Source of the DNA: an uncultured Albidovulum sp.
GTDB taxonomy: Bacteria; Pseudomonadota; Alphaproteobacteria; Rhodobacterales; Rhodobacteraceae
DNA length: 35,306 nucleotides
Assembly (NCBI GenBank): GCA_913064775.1
Contig: CAJYAD010000035.1
Coordinates: forward strand, 1-35,306
Reading direction: 5' to 3'
Part shown: positions 1 to 7,716 of the stretch, piece by piece
Position numbering within the stretch: position 1 is the stretch's first letter
How the letters are laid out: every line of letters starts with the position of its first letter
The notes under the pieces: model-generated
Databases searched by the model: none
Seen by the model: the letters and a program-made list of their open reading frames with translations, nothing else
What the model was told of the DNA's origin: nothing
Position numbers and translations under genes: made by a program

Positions 1-507
1 AGCGCCGCGGAAGCCGAGAGCCGCGAAGCCAAGGCGCCGCCGCCAGATCCGGCCGTGGCCTATGGCGAGGTGCTCCGACGATTGGAGGAGCTCCTGGGGC
101 ACCCGGACTTCGTCCATCAGGCCCATGAGCATCTGGCCGCCCTGATCCACCGGATCGCGCTCAGGCCAGACACCACAGCACTGGATGGCATGGCTGCCGA
201 GATCCGATGGGGTCTCGGCACTTTGCTTTCCGCCGGAGGCTACGCGCCTACATGGGCCGAGCGCTTCAAATCAAACCCGCAACTGACGGTCGGGTCCGGG
301 GGCAGCGCCCCCGCCTGCCGGCCGACCTGCGCTTTGCCCTTGCCAGCCCGGCCCCTGCGCCGCATCTTGGCGCCCGAGCCGGTGGCGATGGCGTCGCCAC
401 GGGGGCCGGTCGCGCCCCGGGCTTGGCGGCATCCGGTATCCGGCCCGCCCTCGTCCTGCACGCCGGGACCTTTCGGGGCCCGGGCAGATGCCAGGCCCCT
501 TGCATGA
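1..507 (+). CDS. C-terminal part of a probable serine recombinase (5' end outside the window)
   Basis: The frame is open from base 1 and continues to a TGA at 505-507. The first ~80 residues resemble the C-terminal tail of resolvase/invertase-type serine recombinases: a charged helix (EVLRRLEELLGHPDF), then LAALIHRIALRPD and an AAEIRWGLGTLLSAGG stretch, matching the family's terminal helix, 'LI.RI.L.P' strand and 'ei.GdLa.iL' end. The catalytic N-terminal domain is not in the window. After about residue 90 the frame turns into Pro/Ala/Arg-rich sequence over a GC hairpin (297-313) and no longer looks like the family, so the real protein may end near 260-290 with the rest being read-through into flanking DNA. 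Such enzymes integrate or excise mobile elements and usually sit next to an attachment site. The family call rests on a short C-terminal segment. Confidence 0.55.
   Translation, partial: SAAEAESREAKAPPPDPAVAYGEVLRRLEELLGHPDFVHQAHEHLAALIHRIALRPDTTALDGMAAEIRWGLGTLLSAGGYAPTWAERFKSNPQLTVGSGGSAPACRPTCALPLPARPLRRILAPEPVAMASPRGPVAPRAWRHPVSGPPSSCTPGPFGARADARPLA
297..313. repeat. GC-rich hairpin (7-bp stem, 3-nt loop)
   Basis: CGGGGGC at 297-303 is exactly complementary to GCCCCCG at 307-313, with loop AGC. Similar G5-6/C5-6 hairpins are scattered between genes in Rhodobacterales genomes, and a more complete example lies at 12823-12897. There is no T-run after it on the plus strand, so terminator function is uncertain. 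It falls inside the recombinase reading frame, which supports the view that this frame is non-coding by this point. Confidence 0.5.
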
Positions 508-517
508 GGTCTGAAAG

Positions 518-1729
518 ATGAACACCGAACGCCCCGCCTTCTACCGCTTCGCCAATGGCGACAAGGCCCCCCTGCCCTTCACGCCCGAGGAATATGAGGA
601 CCGCATCGCCGGCCTGCGCGATATCCTGGAGCTGCACTCGCTGGATGCCGTGGTGCTGACCTCGATGCACAACATCGCCTATTACTCGGGCTTTCTCTAT
701 TGCAGCTTCGGGCGCCCCTATGCCTGCGTCGTCACCCGCGACGCCTGCGTCACCATCAGCGCAGGTATCGATGCGGGTCAGCCCTGGCGCCGCTGCCATG
801 GCGAAAGCCTGACCTATACCGACTGGGCACGCGACAACTTCTGGCGCGCGGTCGCCCATGTCTCGGGCGAGGGGAAGGCGTTCGGCTTTGAAGCCGATCA
901 CCTGACGCTTGTGCAGTCGGAAAAGATCAACGCCTTCCTCAAGCCCGCGCGCGGCATGGATATATCGCCCGCCACGATGCAGCAGCGCATGGTCAAAAGC
1001 CCCGCCGAGATCGACTTGATCCGCGCCGGTGCCGCGGTGGCCGATGTCGGCGGCTTTGCGATCCGCGATGCGATCGCCGTGGGCGCGCGCGAGATCGACA
1101 TCGCCATGGCCGGCCGCGACGCGATGGAGCTGGAGATCGCCCGCCGTTTCCCCGATGCCGAATACCGCGACACCTGGGTCTGGTTCCAATCGGGGCTGAA
1201 CACCGACGGCGCCCACAACCCGGTGACGGCGCACAAGCTGACGCGCGGCGACATCCTGTCGCTCAATACCTTCCCGATGATCTCGGGCTATTATACCGCG
1301 CTGGAACGCACCCTGTTCGTGGGTGAGGTCGACGCCGCCAGCCTGGCCTATTGGCAGGCCAATGTGGCGGCGCATGACTATGGCATGAGCCTGCTCAAAC
1401 CCGGCGCCTCCTGCGCCGAGGTGACCGCCAAGATCAACGATTTCCTGACCGAGCGCGAGCTGCTGCAATACCGCAGCTTCGGCTATGGCCACAGCTTCGG
1501 CCTGCTCAGCCATTACTACGGCCGCGAAGCCGGGCTGGAGCTGCGCGAGGATATCGACACGGTGCTGGAGCCGGGCATGGTGATCTCGATGGAGCCGATG
1601 CTGACCATCCCGGCCGGCCAGCCCGGCGCCGGCGGCTACCGCGAACATGATATTCTGGTGATCGGCGAGGACGGGGCCGAGGATATCACCGGCTTTCCCT
1701 ACGGCCCCGAGGCCAACGTGGTGGGCTGA
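518..1729 (+). CDS. Creatinase (creatine amidinohydrolase), M24 pita-bread fold
   Basis: Hydrolyses creatine to sarcosine and urea (EC 3.5.3.3); cytoplasmic. The 403 residues equal the length of Pseudomonas creatinase, and the C-terminal third follows it closely: GYGHSFG near 323, SHYYGREAGLELRED at 331-345, SMEPML near 358 and GAGGYREHDIL at 371-380. The active-site set is visible: FGR at 64-66 (the Phe/Arg pair that holds the carboxylate), catalytic His233 in TDGAHNP, Tyr259 and Glu263 in YYTALERT, and Glu359. The N-terminal creatinase/prolidase domain covers ~25-160 and the M24 domain ~165-395. The M24 metal ligands of aminopeptidases are replaced, as is normal for creatinase. The ATG follows GAGG by 8 nt. 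It stands alone: no sarcosine oxidase, creatininase or urease gene is in the window. It lies directly beside a mobile-element edge. Confidence 0.9.
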   Translation: MNTERPAFYRFANGDKAPLPFTPEEYEDRIAGLRDILELHSLDAVVLTSMHNIAYYSGFLYCSFGRPYACVVTRDACVTISAGIDAGQPWRRCHGESLTYTDWARDNFWRAVAHVSGEGKAFGFEADHLTLVQSEKINAFLKPARGMDISPATMQQRMVKSPAEIDLIRAGAAVADVGGFAIRDAIAVGAREIDIAMAGRDAMELEIARRFPDAEYRDTWVWFQSGLNTDGAHNPVTAHKLTRGDILSLNTFPMISGYYTALERTLFVGEVDAASLAYWQANVAAHDYGMSLLKPGASCAEVTAKINDFLTERELLQYRSFGYGHSFGLLSHYYGREAGLELREDIDTVLEPGMVISMEPMLTIPAGQPGAGGYREHDILVIGEDGAEDITGFPYGPEANVVG

Positions 1730-1947
1730 CCGCCCCGCCCCCACGCGTCGCGCCGCCAAGGAAAGCTGGGGGTGGCGCGAAAACGGGCGGGGGCGCGCGG
1801 CCAGGGCGTCAGGGAACTGCGGCGATGTTTGCGGCGTTGCGGCAGGGCAGCTTCGCACCGTATAAGCATACGCTGGACTTGACGCCACCACCGCTTCATG
1901 GCGCTGATGCGCCGAGTTCCGACCCGATTTGAAGAGAGGACGCCCGG

Positions 1948-2880
1948 ATGACCTTTGCCAAACCGACTGTTCTGGTCAGCCGACGCCAGACATTGCGCGC
2001 GCTGGGCGCTTTCGCGATGACCGGGGCGGTTGCCGCCTGTGCCGGCAGGCCGAACGACGTGGCCAAGGCCCAGACCGATCCCGCCGTCGCCGCGGTCGAG
2101 GCGCCGTCGCCCACCACCATCGCCCGCTATCAGGCGATCCAGGATCACGGCTACACCATCGATGCCGTCGACCCGGGCTATCTGACCGGCTCGAACGCCC
2201 GGGCGCTGGTCTATTACAACGGCTCCGAGCAGCCGGGCCATATCGTCATCGACCCCTACGCGCGCCGGCTTTATCTGGTGCTGGAGAACGGGATCGCGAT
2301 CCGCTATGGCTGCGCGGTCGGCAAGCAGGGCACGACCTTCTCGGGCGATGGCGTGATCCAGCGCAAGGTGGAATGGCCCAGCTGGCGCCCGACCCAGAAC
2401 ATGATCAAGACCGAGCCCGAGAAATACGGCGATTACGCCGAGGGAGTCGAGGGCGGGCCGGAAAATCCGCTGGGCGCGCGGGCGCTCTATCTCTACCGCG
2501 GCGGGCGCGATACCTATTACCGCATCCACGGCACCAACAACCCCTCGACCATCGGGCGGGCCACCTCGGCCGGCTGCATCCGGCTGTTCGACCAGGACAT
2601 CATCGACCTTTACAACCGCGTGCCGCGCGGCACCCAGGTGCATGTCCGCACGCCCGATGAATCGGCGATGATGATCGGCCCGCTGCGGCCCGGCTTCGAC
2701 GGCTATGTGATCCCGGTCAACGACCCCGACCAGAAGGTCACCGGGCCGCTGGCTGACCAGATCCTCGACAACAGCGAGACCGCGACCGATGTGGCGGTGG
2801 CCTCGGCCACCCAGGCGCTGAGCGCGCAGCAGCCGCAGTTGACCCCGATCGCCACCGGCACGCCCAAGAGAGTCTACTAG
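1948..2880 (+). CDS. L,D-transpeptidase (YkuD domain) with Tat-like/lipoprotein-like N-terminus
   Basis: Forms 3-3 peptidoglycan crosslinks or anchors proteins to peptidoglycan in the periplasm. The N-terminus has a twin-arginine pair (SRRQTLRALG, residues 11-20) followed by a hydrophobic run and a lipobox-like AVAAC ending at Cys31, so export by Tat and possible lipidation are likely. The YkuD domain runs from about 97 (HIVIDPYARRLYLVLENG) to 234. The catalytic signature is His194 (YRIHGTNNP) and SAGCIRL with nucleophile Cys210; the usual SHGC is SAGC here, as in many alphaproteobacterial members. The tail after ~235 is Ala/Thr-rich and low in complexity. The 310-residue length is normal. 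The ATG has GAGAGGA upstream. The 218-bp gap before it holds a TTGACG at 1879-1884 that could be a -35 box, without a clear -10. Confidence 0.87.
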   Translation: MTFAKPTVLVSRRQTLRALGAFAMTGAVAACAGRPNDVAKAQTDPAVAAVEAPSPTTIARYQAIQDHGYTIDAVDPGYLTGSNARALVYYNGSEQPGHIVIDPYARRLYLVLENGIAIRYGCAVGKQGTTFSGDGVIQRKVEWPSWRPTQNMIKTEPEKYGDYAEGVEGGPENPLGARALYLYRGGRDTYYRIHGTNNPSTIGRATSAGCIRLFDQDIIDLYNRVPRGTQVHVRTPDESAMMIGPLRPGFDGYVIPVNDPDQKVTGPLADQILDNSETATDVAVASATQALSAQQPQLTPIATGTPKRVY

Positions 2881-2901
2881 GGGCCTTCGCCGCCTTGCCC
2901 C

Positions 2902-3549
2902 TCAGAACGGGCAGGGCGCCTTGAAGGTCGTGCCGCGGCCGCCGTCGGGGTGGTTCACGCGCAGGCTTTCGGCATGCAGCATCAGCCGCGGGAAAGCCCG
3001 CGCCGGGCCTTCGGAATAGAACGGATCGCCCAGGATCGGGTGGCCGATTTCCTTCATGTGCACCCGCAGCTGATGGCTGCGCCCGGTCTGCGGCATCAGG
3101 CAGACCCGGGTGGTGCCGTCCTCATGCCGCAGCACCCGCCAGTCGGTCAGCGCGGGCTTGCCGTTTTCGTGATCGACATGCTGCAGCGGGCGGTTCGGCC
3201 AGTCGACGATCAGCGGCAGATCCACCGTGCCAGTCTTTTCGGCCAGATCGCCCCACAGCCGCGCGACATAGGTCTTCTTGGTCTTGCGCTGCTCGAACTG
3301 CAGCGACAGGTCGCGCTGGGCCTGCTTGGTCAGCGCGAAGACGATCACGCCCGAGGTGTCGCGGTCCAGCCGATGCACCAGCAGCGCCTCGGGGAACACC
3401 GCCTGGGCGCGGGTGATCAGGCAATCGGACAGCTCCGGCCCCTTGCCCGGCACCGTCAGCAGGCCCGCGGGCTTGTCCAGCACCAGCAGGTGATGGTCGT
3501 GATGCAGAACCTCCAGCGGCACCTGCGGCGGGGCGTAGGCGCCGGTCAA
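2902..3549 (-). CDS. RluA-family pseudouridine synthase
   Basis: Converts uridine to pseudouridine in rRNA or tRNA. The protein carries the RluA motif HRLDRDTSG with catalytic Asp62, an upstream LDKPAGLLTVPG segment typical of RluA/RluC/RluD, and LMPQTGRSHQLRVHM and GHPILGDPFY near the C-terminus, all in the expected order. At ~215 residues it has the short RluA-type architecture without an S4 domain; the exact target is not determinable. The start chosen is TTG at 3549-3547, because it overlaps the stop of the upstream crotonase gene as TTGA; the frame is open far upstream but that part is shadow of the neighbour. A GTG ten codons in is an alternative. It is the last gene of the three-gene minus-strand operon and converges on the L,D-transpeptidase with a 21-nt gap. 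Confidence 0.85.
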   Translation of the reverse strand: MTGAYAPPQVPLEVLHHDHHLLVLDKPAGLLTVPGKGPELSDCLITRAQAVFPEALLVHRLDRDTSGVIVFALTKQAQRDLSLQFEQRKTKKTYVARLWGDLAEKTGTVDLPLIVDWPNRPLQHVDHENGKPALTDWRVLRHEDGTTRVCLMPQTGRSHQLRVHMKEIGHPILGDPFYSEGPARAFPRLMLHAESLRVNHPDGGRGTTFKAPCPF

Positions 3550-4160
3550 GGGATCATCCGCTTGATCGCCGCGACATGGGCCGCGCTGGCGGCGCGGGCG
3601 GCGGCGGTCAGTTCCTCGACCGTGGCGGCCAGTGCCTCGGGCGGGACGATGCGGTCGATCAGGCCCCAGGCGGCGGCCTCTTCGGCGCCGATGCGGGCGC
3701 CGGCCATCAGGATCATCTTGGCCCGCGCCGGCCCGACCAGCGCGGCCAGACGCGCAGGATCCGAGGGCTGCGGCAGAAATCCCAGCTTCATCACCGGATA
3801 GAACACCTTCGCCGTGGGCACGGCGAGGCGCAGATCGCAGGCCAGCGCCATGCCCATCGCGCCGCCCGCCAGCGTGCCGTTCAGCGCGGCGATGGTCAGG
3901 CAGGGCAGCGCGGCAAGCGCGCCGGAAAGGCGCTCCCACACCGGATCCTTGGCAAGGCCCGCGCGCGCCTCGTCCAGATCCGCGCCAGCCGAGAACACCT
4001 TGCCCGCGCCGGTCAGCACCAGCGCGCGGGCGCCCTCGGCCCCCGCCCACTCAACCGCGTCGGCCAGGGTCGCCAGCATGTCGCGGGTCAGCGAATTGGC
4101 CTTTTCGGGGCGGTCGATGGTCAGGGTCCAAAGCCCGTCTTCGGCCCGCGTCCGGATCAT
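3546..4160 (-). CDS. Crotonase-fold (enoyl-CoA hydratase/isomerase family) protein, atypical active site
   Basis: A 204-residue protein with crotonase features: IDRPEKANSLTRDML at the N-terminus, the first oxyanion-hole segment FSAGADLDE at 56-64, and NGTLAGGAMGMALACDLRLA at 94-113. The two glutamates that act in enoyl-CoA hydratase are absent: the GGG.CELA glutamate is Gly103, and the FG.PE glutamate is Val123 (FYPVMKLGFLPQP). The protein is also ~50 residues shorter than usual, lacking most of the C-terminal helices. It is therefore more likely an isomerase, hydrolase or other crotonase-fold enzyme than a true hydratase. The ATG at 4160 overlaps the SDR stop as ATGA, and its own stop overlaps the RluA start, so the three are translationally coupled. 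Confidence 0.8.
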   Translation of the reverse strand: MIRTRAEDGLWTLTIDRPEKANSLTRDMLATLADAVEWAGAEGARALVLTGAGKVFSAGADLDEARAGLAKDPVWERLSGALAALPCLTIAALNGTLAGGAMGMALACDLRLAVPTAKVFYPVMKLGFLPQPSDPARLAALVGPARAKMILMAGARIGAEEAAAWGLIDRIVPPEALAATVEELTAAARAASAAHVAAIKRMIP

Positions 4161-4915
4161 GCGATCAGCCCGATCCGGCGGCGGATCGCCTCGTCGCGCA
4201 GCTGCACCTCTTCGCCCAGCAGGTCGTCGGCCTCGGCCGAACACATCCACAAAAGCGCCCGCGCCGGCCAATCGGCGGGAATATGCACGCCGGGGTCAAG
4301 CTGGCTGACCGGGTTGATCCCCGAGGCGCGGATCTTCACCTGCATCTCGGTCGCCACCGTGCCCGGCGACAGGCCCATGACCCGCAGCCCCGCAGGCCCC
4401 GCCTCGTGATGCGCGACCCGGGTCAGCATCGCCGCCCCCGCCTTGGAGGCGCAATAGGCTGACCAGCCCTCCAGCGGGTTGTGCGCCGCACCCGAGCTGA
4501 CCGTCAGGATCGTGCCCGACCGCCGCGAAATCATCCCCGGCATCACCGCGCGCAAGCCGTAGAAGACGCCCTTGAGGTTGATATCCACCGCCTTGCCCCA
4601 GGCGGCGGGATCGGCCTGGGCCAGCGGCGCGATCGGCTCGATCACGCCAGCATTGTTGATCAGCACGTCGACCGGGCCGAAGGCAGCCTCCAGCCTCTGC
4701 ACCGCCCCCATCACCGCCGCCGAAGAGGCAATGTCGCAAGGCAGCGCCATCGCATTGGCGCCGATCTCGGCCGCCAGCGCGGAAATCTCGGCTTCGGACC
4801 GCGCGATCAGGCCGACCTTGGCGCCCGCTTGCGCAAAAAGCCGCGCCGCCTCGGCCCCGATCCCCCGGCTTGCCCCGGTGATCGCGACCACCTTTCCCGT
4901 CATCTCCACCGTCAT
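4157..4915 (-). CDS. Short-chain dehydrogenase/reductase (SDR), canonical
   Basis: NAD(P)-dependent oxidoreductase of 252 residues with all classical SDR marks: nucleotide-binding TGASRGIG near 14-21, the NNAG structural motif, and the catalytic Ser with Tyr-x-x-x-Lys in SAYCASK. A PGTVATEM segment follows the active site as usual. The substrate is unknown. The start at 4915 is preceded by AGGAGG at an 11-nt spacing; a second ATG at 4903 (residue 5) is possible. First gene of the minus-strand operon with the crotonase-fold protein and the pseudouridine synthase, and divergent from pmbA across ~160 bp, which should hold promoters for both directions. Confidence 0.88.
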   Translation of the reverse strand: MTVEMTGKVVAITGASRGIGAEAARLFAQAGAKVGLIARSEAEISALAAEIGANAMALPCDIASSAAVMGAVQRLEAAFGPVDVLINNAGVIEPIAPLAQADPAAWGKAVDINLKGVFYGLRAVMPGMISRRSGTILTVSSGAAHNPLEGWSAYCASKAGAAMLTRVAHHEAGPAGLRVMGLSPGTVATEMQVKIRASGINPVSQLDPGVHIPADWPARALLWMCSAEADDLLGEEVQLRDEAIRRRIGLIA

Positions 4916-5074
4916 GGCTCTCGTGGCCTCCTGCACTGTCTTTGCCCTTTTCCTTACCGCAGCGCCCGCGGCGACGAAAGGCCCCGGACCCGCGCGCAAG
5001 CCCCGCCGATCTTGCGCGGCGGGCGCAGGCGGGATAGGCCAGATGCAATTCGCGCAGAGCAGAGAGAGAGCCGC

Positions 5075-6421
5075 ATGTCCGACAGTCTCGAAACCCTCGC
5101 CCACGCCCTATTGGATGCCGCCCGCAAGGCCGGGGCCGAGGCCGCCGACGCGCTGGTGGCCGAGGGCACCTCGGTTTCCATCGACGTGCGCGGCGGCGTG
5201 CTGGAACAGGCCGAACGGTCCGAAGCGGTAGAGCTGGGCCTGCGGGTGCTGATTGGCACGCGTCAGGCCTGTGTCTCGGCCTCGGACAGCCGCGACGAGA
5301 CGCTGCGCGCGGTGGCCGAACGCGCCGTCGCCATGGCCCGCGAGGCGCCCGAGGATGCGACCGTGGGGCTGGCCGATCCGTCGCAACTGGCGACATCGTG
5401 GGATCTGGCGGCGCTGGAAATGGCCGACCCGGCGGGTGAACCCGACCCGGCGATGCTGGAGGAAGACGCCCGCCGCGCCGAGGCCGCCGCGCTGGGGATC
5501 AAGGGCGTTTCCCAGGTGCAGAGCGCGGGCGCGGGCTACGGGCGCAACCGCATTCACATGGCGGCGACCAACGGCTTTTCGGGCGGCTATGCCCGCACCT
5601 CGCGCGCCACCCATTGCGTGGCAATCACCGGCGAGGGCACGGGGATGGAGCGCGACGGATTCGGCGACGGCCGGGTCTGGCAGGCCGACCTGATGACCCC
5701 CGAGGACATCGGCCGCATCGCAGCCGAGCGCGCGGTGGAACGGGCCGGGGCGAAGCAGCCCCGCACCGGCGCCTATCCGGTGCTCTACGACGAACGCGTC
5801 GCGGCCTCGTTGATCGGGCACCTTCTGGGCGCGGTGAACGGCAACGCCATCGCCCGCGGCGCCAGCTGGCTGCGCGACGCACAGGGCGAGGCGGTACTGC
5901 CTGAGGGCCTGAGCCTGATCGAGGATCCGCTGCGTCCGCGCGCCGGATCGACCCGACCCTTCGACGCCGAGGGGCTGCCCGCGGCGCGGCGCGCGATCGT
6001 CAATCGCGGCGTGCTGACCGGCTGGACGCTGGATCTGGGCACCGCCCGCAAGCTGGGCATGCAAAGCACCGCGAGCGCCTCGCGCGGGACCTCTTCTCCG
6101 CCCTCGCCGGGCACGACCAATGTGGCGCTGACCCAGGGCGACAAGACCCGCGCGGAGCTGCTGCGCGAGATGGGCACCGGGCTTTTGGTCACCTCGATGA
6201 TGGGGTCTTCGGTGAACCCGACGACCGGGGATTATTCGCGCGGCGCCGCGGGGTTCTGGATCGAGGGCGGCGAGATCGCCTATCCGGTGAACGAATGCAC
6301 CATCGCGGGCAATTTGCGCGACATGCTGCGCCGGATCACCCCGGCCAACGACGCGCGGCTGCACCTGTCGACCGTGGTGCCCTCGCTTCTGGTCGAGGGG
6401 CTGACGCTTGCCGGCGCCTGA
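5075..6421 (+). CDS. pmbA: TldD/PmbA family protein, PmbA (TldE) type
   Basis: 448 residues, the usual length for PmbA/TldE. In Escherichia coli this protein pairs with the metalloprotease TldD to trim peptides such as microcin B17 and CcdA; TldE itself has no metal site. No HExxxH motif is seen here, which fits the TldE side. The C-terminal region (SSVNPTTGDYSRGAAGFW, then IAYPVNECTIAGNL) is the most recognisable family stretch. The start follows a purine-rich AGAGAGAG tract. The TldD partner is not in the window. It overlaps the next gene by 14 nt, suggesting an operon. Confidence 0.88.
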   Translation: MSDSLETLAHALLDAARKAGAEAADALVAEGTSVSIDVRGGVLEQAERSEAVELGLRVLIGTRQACVSASDSRDETLRAVAERAVAMAREAPEDATVGLADPSQLATSWDLAALEMADPAGEPDPAMLEEDARRAEAAALGIKGVSQVQSAGAGYGRNRIHMAATNGFSGGYARTSRATHCVAITGEGTGMERDGFGDGRVWQADLMTPEDIGRIAAERAVERAGAKQPRTGAYPVLYDERVAASLIGHLLGAVNGNAIARGASWLRDAQGEAVLPEGLSLIEDPLRPRAGSTRPFDAEGLPAARRAIVNRGVLTGWTLDLGTARKLGMQSTASASRGTSSPPSPGTTNVALTQGDKTRAELLREMGTGLLVTSMMGSSVNPTTGDYSRGAAGFWIEGGEIAYPVNECTIAGNLRDMLRRITPANDARLHLSTVVPSLLVEGLTLAGA

Positions 6422-7217
6422 CGACGATCTGGCGCTGCTGGCCGACGCCGCGCGCGCGGCGGGCGAGATCGCGCTGCGCTACTGGAAGAAGGCCCCCGAG
6501 GTCTGGGAAAAGGCCGAAGGCGCCGGCCCGGTGACCGAGGCCGATCTGGCCGTCAACCGGATGCTGGCGCAGGAATTGCGCGCCGCCCGGCCCGATTACG
6601 GCTGGCTGTCCGAGGAAAGCGAGGACGGGGCCGCGCGGCTGGAGGCCGAGCATGTCTTCATCATCGACCCGATCGACGGCACCCGCGCCTTCCTGCGCGG
6701 CGAGGACACTTTCGCGCATTCGCTGGCGGTGGCGCGGCGCGGCGAGGTGATCGCGGCGGCGGTGTTCCTGCCCGCGCTGGGGCGGCTCTATTCCGCCAGC
6801 CTCGGCGCCCCGGCGCTGTGCAACGGGGCGGCACTGGCGGTTTCGCCGACGGCAAGACCCGAGGGGGCGACACTGCTGACCTCGCAGGCGGGCATGCGGC
6901 CGGGGCTGTGGCCGGGCGGGGTGCCTGACGTGCGGCGCGGCTTTCACACCTCGCTTGCCTATCGGCTGTGCCTGGTGGCCGAGGGGCGCTATGACGCCGC
7001 GGTCACGCTGCGCGACGCGTTTGAGTGGGACATCGCGGCGGGCGATCTGATCGCGCGGCAGGCGGGGGCCACGGTCAGCGACAAGCTGGGCCAGCGGCTG
7101 GCCTACAACGCCCCGACGCCCCGCGCCGCAGGCATGCTGGCGGCGCCGCCGAAGCTGCACGCAGCACTGATGACCCATCTCGCCGCGCCGCAATCACCCG
7201 CCGGAGCCCCCGACTAG
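6408..7217 (+). CDS. Inositol monophosphatase superfamily protein, CysQ-like 3'(2'),5'-bisphosphate nucleotidase
   Basis: Mg-dependent phosphatase of 269 residues. The metal site is visible: Glu70 in LSEES, DPIDGT at 87-92 (Asp87, Asp90), and WDIAAGD at 207-213. VTEADLAVN at 42-50 is the usual upstream motif. CysQ-type enzymes remove the 3' phosphate of PAP made in sulfate assimilation; inositol monophosphatase or histidinol-phosphatase activity cannot be excluded from sequence alone. The start is TTG at 6408, inside the end of pmbA (14-nt overlap), because the conserved helix DDLALLADAARAAGEIA begins immediately after it and no ATG is available. The stop lies in the first unit of the 13-bp tandem repeat. 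Confidence 0.82.
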   Translation: MPAPDDDLALLADAARAAGEIALRYWKKAPEVWEKAEGAGPVTEADLAVNRMLAQELRAARPDYGWLSEESEDGAARLEAEHVFIIDPIDGTRAFLRGEDTFAHSLAVARRGEVIAAAVFLPALGRLYSASLGAPALCNGAALAVSPTARPEGATLLTSQAGMRPGLWPGGVPDVRRGFHTSLAYRLCLVAEGRYDAAVTLRDAFEWDIAAGDLIARQAGATVSDKLGQRLAYNAPTPRAAGMLAAPPKLHAALMTHLAAPQSPAGAPD

Positions 7218-7261
7218 CCCCGCCGACTAGACCGGCCGACTAGACCGGCCGACTAGATCCG
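7210..7261. repeat. Four tandem copies of a 13-bp unit containing CTAG
   Basis: Units begin at 7210, 7223, 7236 and 7249, each starting CCGACTAG; units 2 and 3 are identical (CCGACTAGACCGG) and units 1 and 4 differ at a few bases. A partial fifth follows (CCGATCAGG at 7262). CTAG is its own reverse complement, so every unit offers TAG on both strands: the CysQ-like gene ends in unit 1 and the minus-strand PilZ-like gene ends in unit 4. The array fills the space between two convergent genes. Confidence 0.85.
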
Positions 7262-7621
7262 CCGATCAGGCCCAGAGATCAGCCCAGCCGGCGCGTCCTC
7301 TGCCTGGACGAAATCGCGCGGCGGGGTGTCGACCACAGCGGTATTCAGCTTGAACTCGCAGATCACCTCACCCTCGGCATTGTCCTCGGTCGAGGCGACG
7401 ATCAGCGCGCGGTATAGATGCCGGCTGCCATCGTAGATATCGACCACGCCGCGCAGTTGCGGATCGGATGTGGCATCCAGCGCGAAGCCTCTGTCCCACA
7501 GGCGCAGCACGGGATAGACCGCGTCGCCCACATGGACCCGCAGGCGCGACCGGCGGCGCTGATCTTCCTTGCGCGCCAGTTTCAGTTCCTCGCGGACCTC
7601 AGCGGACAGATATTCCAGCAT
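7253..7621 (-). CDS. Conserved hypothetical protein, possibly a degenerate PilZ domain
   Basis: A 122-residue soluble protein starting with a charged helix (EYLSAEVREELKLARKED, residues 3-20) followed by RRRSRLRV, an Arg-rich stretch like the RxxxR of PilZ domains, and a beta-rich body (RGFALDA, RGVVDIYDGSRHLYRALI, EVICEFKLN). The DxSxxG half of the PilZ signature is not present, so c-di-GMP binding is not supported. The start is the ATG at 7621, which has AAGGAGG five nt upstream; an in-frame ATG eight codons earlier would place this Shine-Dalgarno inside the gene. Same strand as, and 95 bp downstream of, the receiver-domain gene. The product is a hypothesis only. Confidence 0.6.
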   Translation of the reverse strand: MLEYLSAEVREELKLARKEDQRRRSRLRVHVGDAVYPVLRLWDRGFALDATSDPQLRGVVDIYDGSRHLYRALIVASTEDNAEGEVICEFKLNTAVVDTPPRDFVQAEDAPAGLISGPDRRI

Positions 7622-7716
7622 GGCAGCCTCCTTCAGACAGGCCAAGTCTGACGCTCAAATAACGAAAATCAAGTAAAGGTTTCACGTCAATGTGCGTGGC
7701 CCGTGACGCGGCAGGC

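Noticed and set aside
207-521. Plus-strand frame between the recombinase remnant and creatinase
   Set aside because: Arg/Ala/Gly/Pro-rich with no motif, overlapping the GC hairpin; composition alone explains its openness.
266-1891. 541-codon open frame on the minus strand opposite creatinase
   Set aside because: It lies wholly opposite a gene with intact active-site residues; its His/Gly/Ala-rich sequence is what the reverse frame of a high-GC gene gives, and it has no family features.
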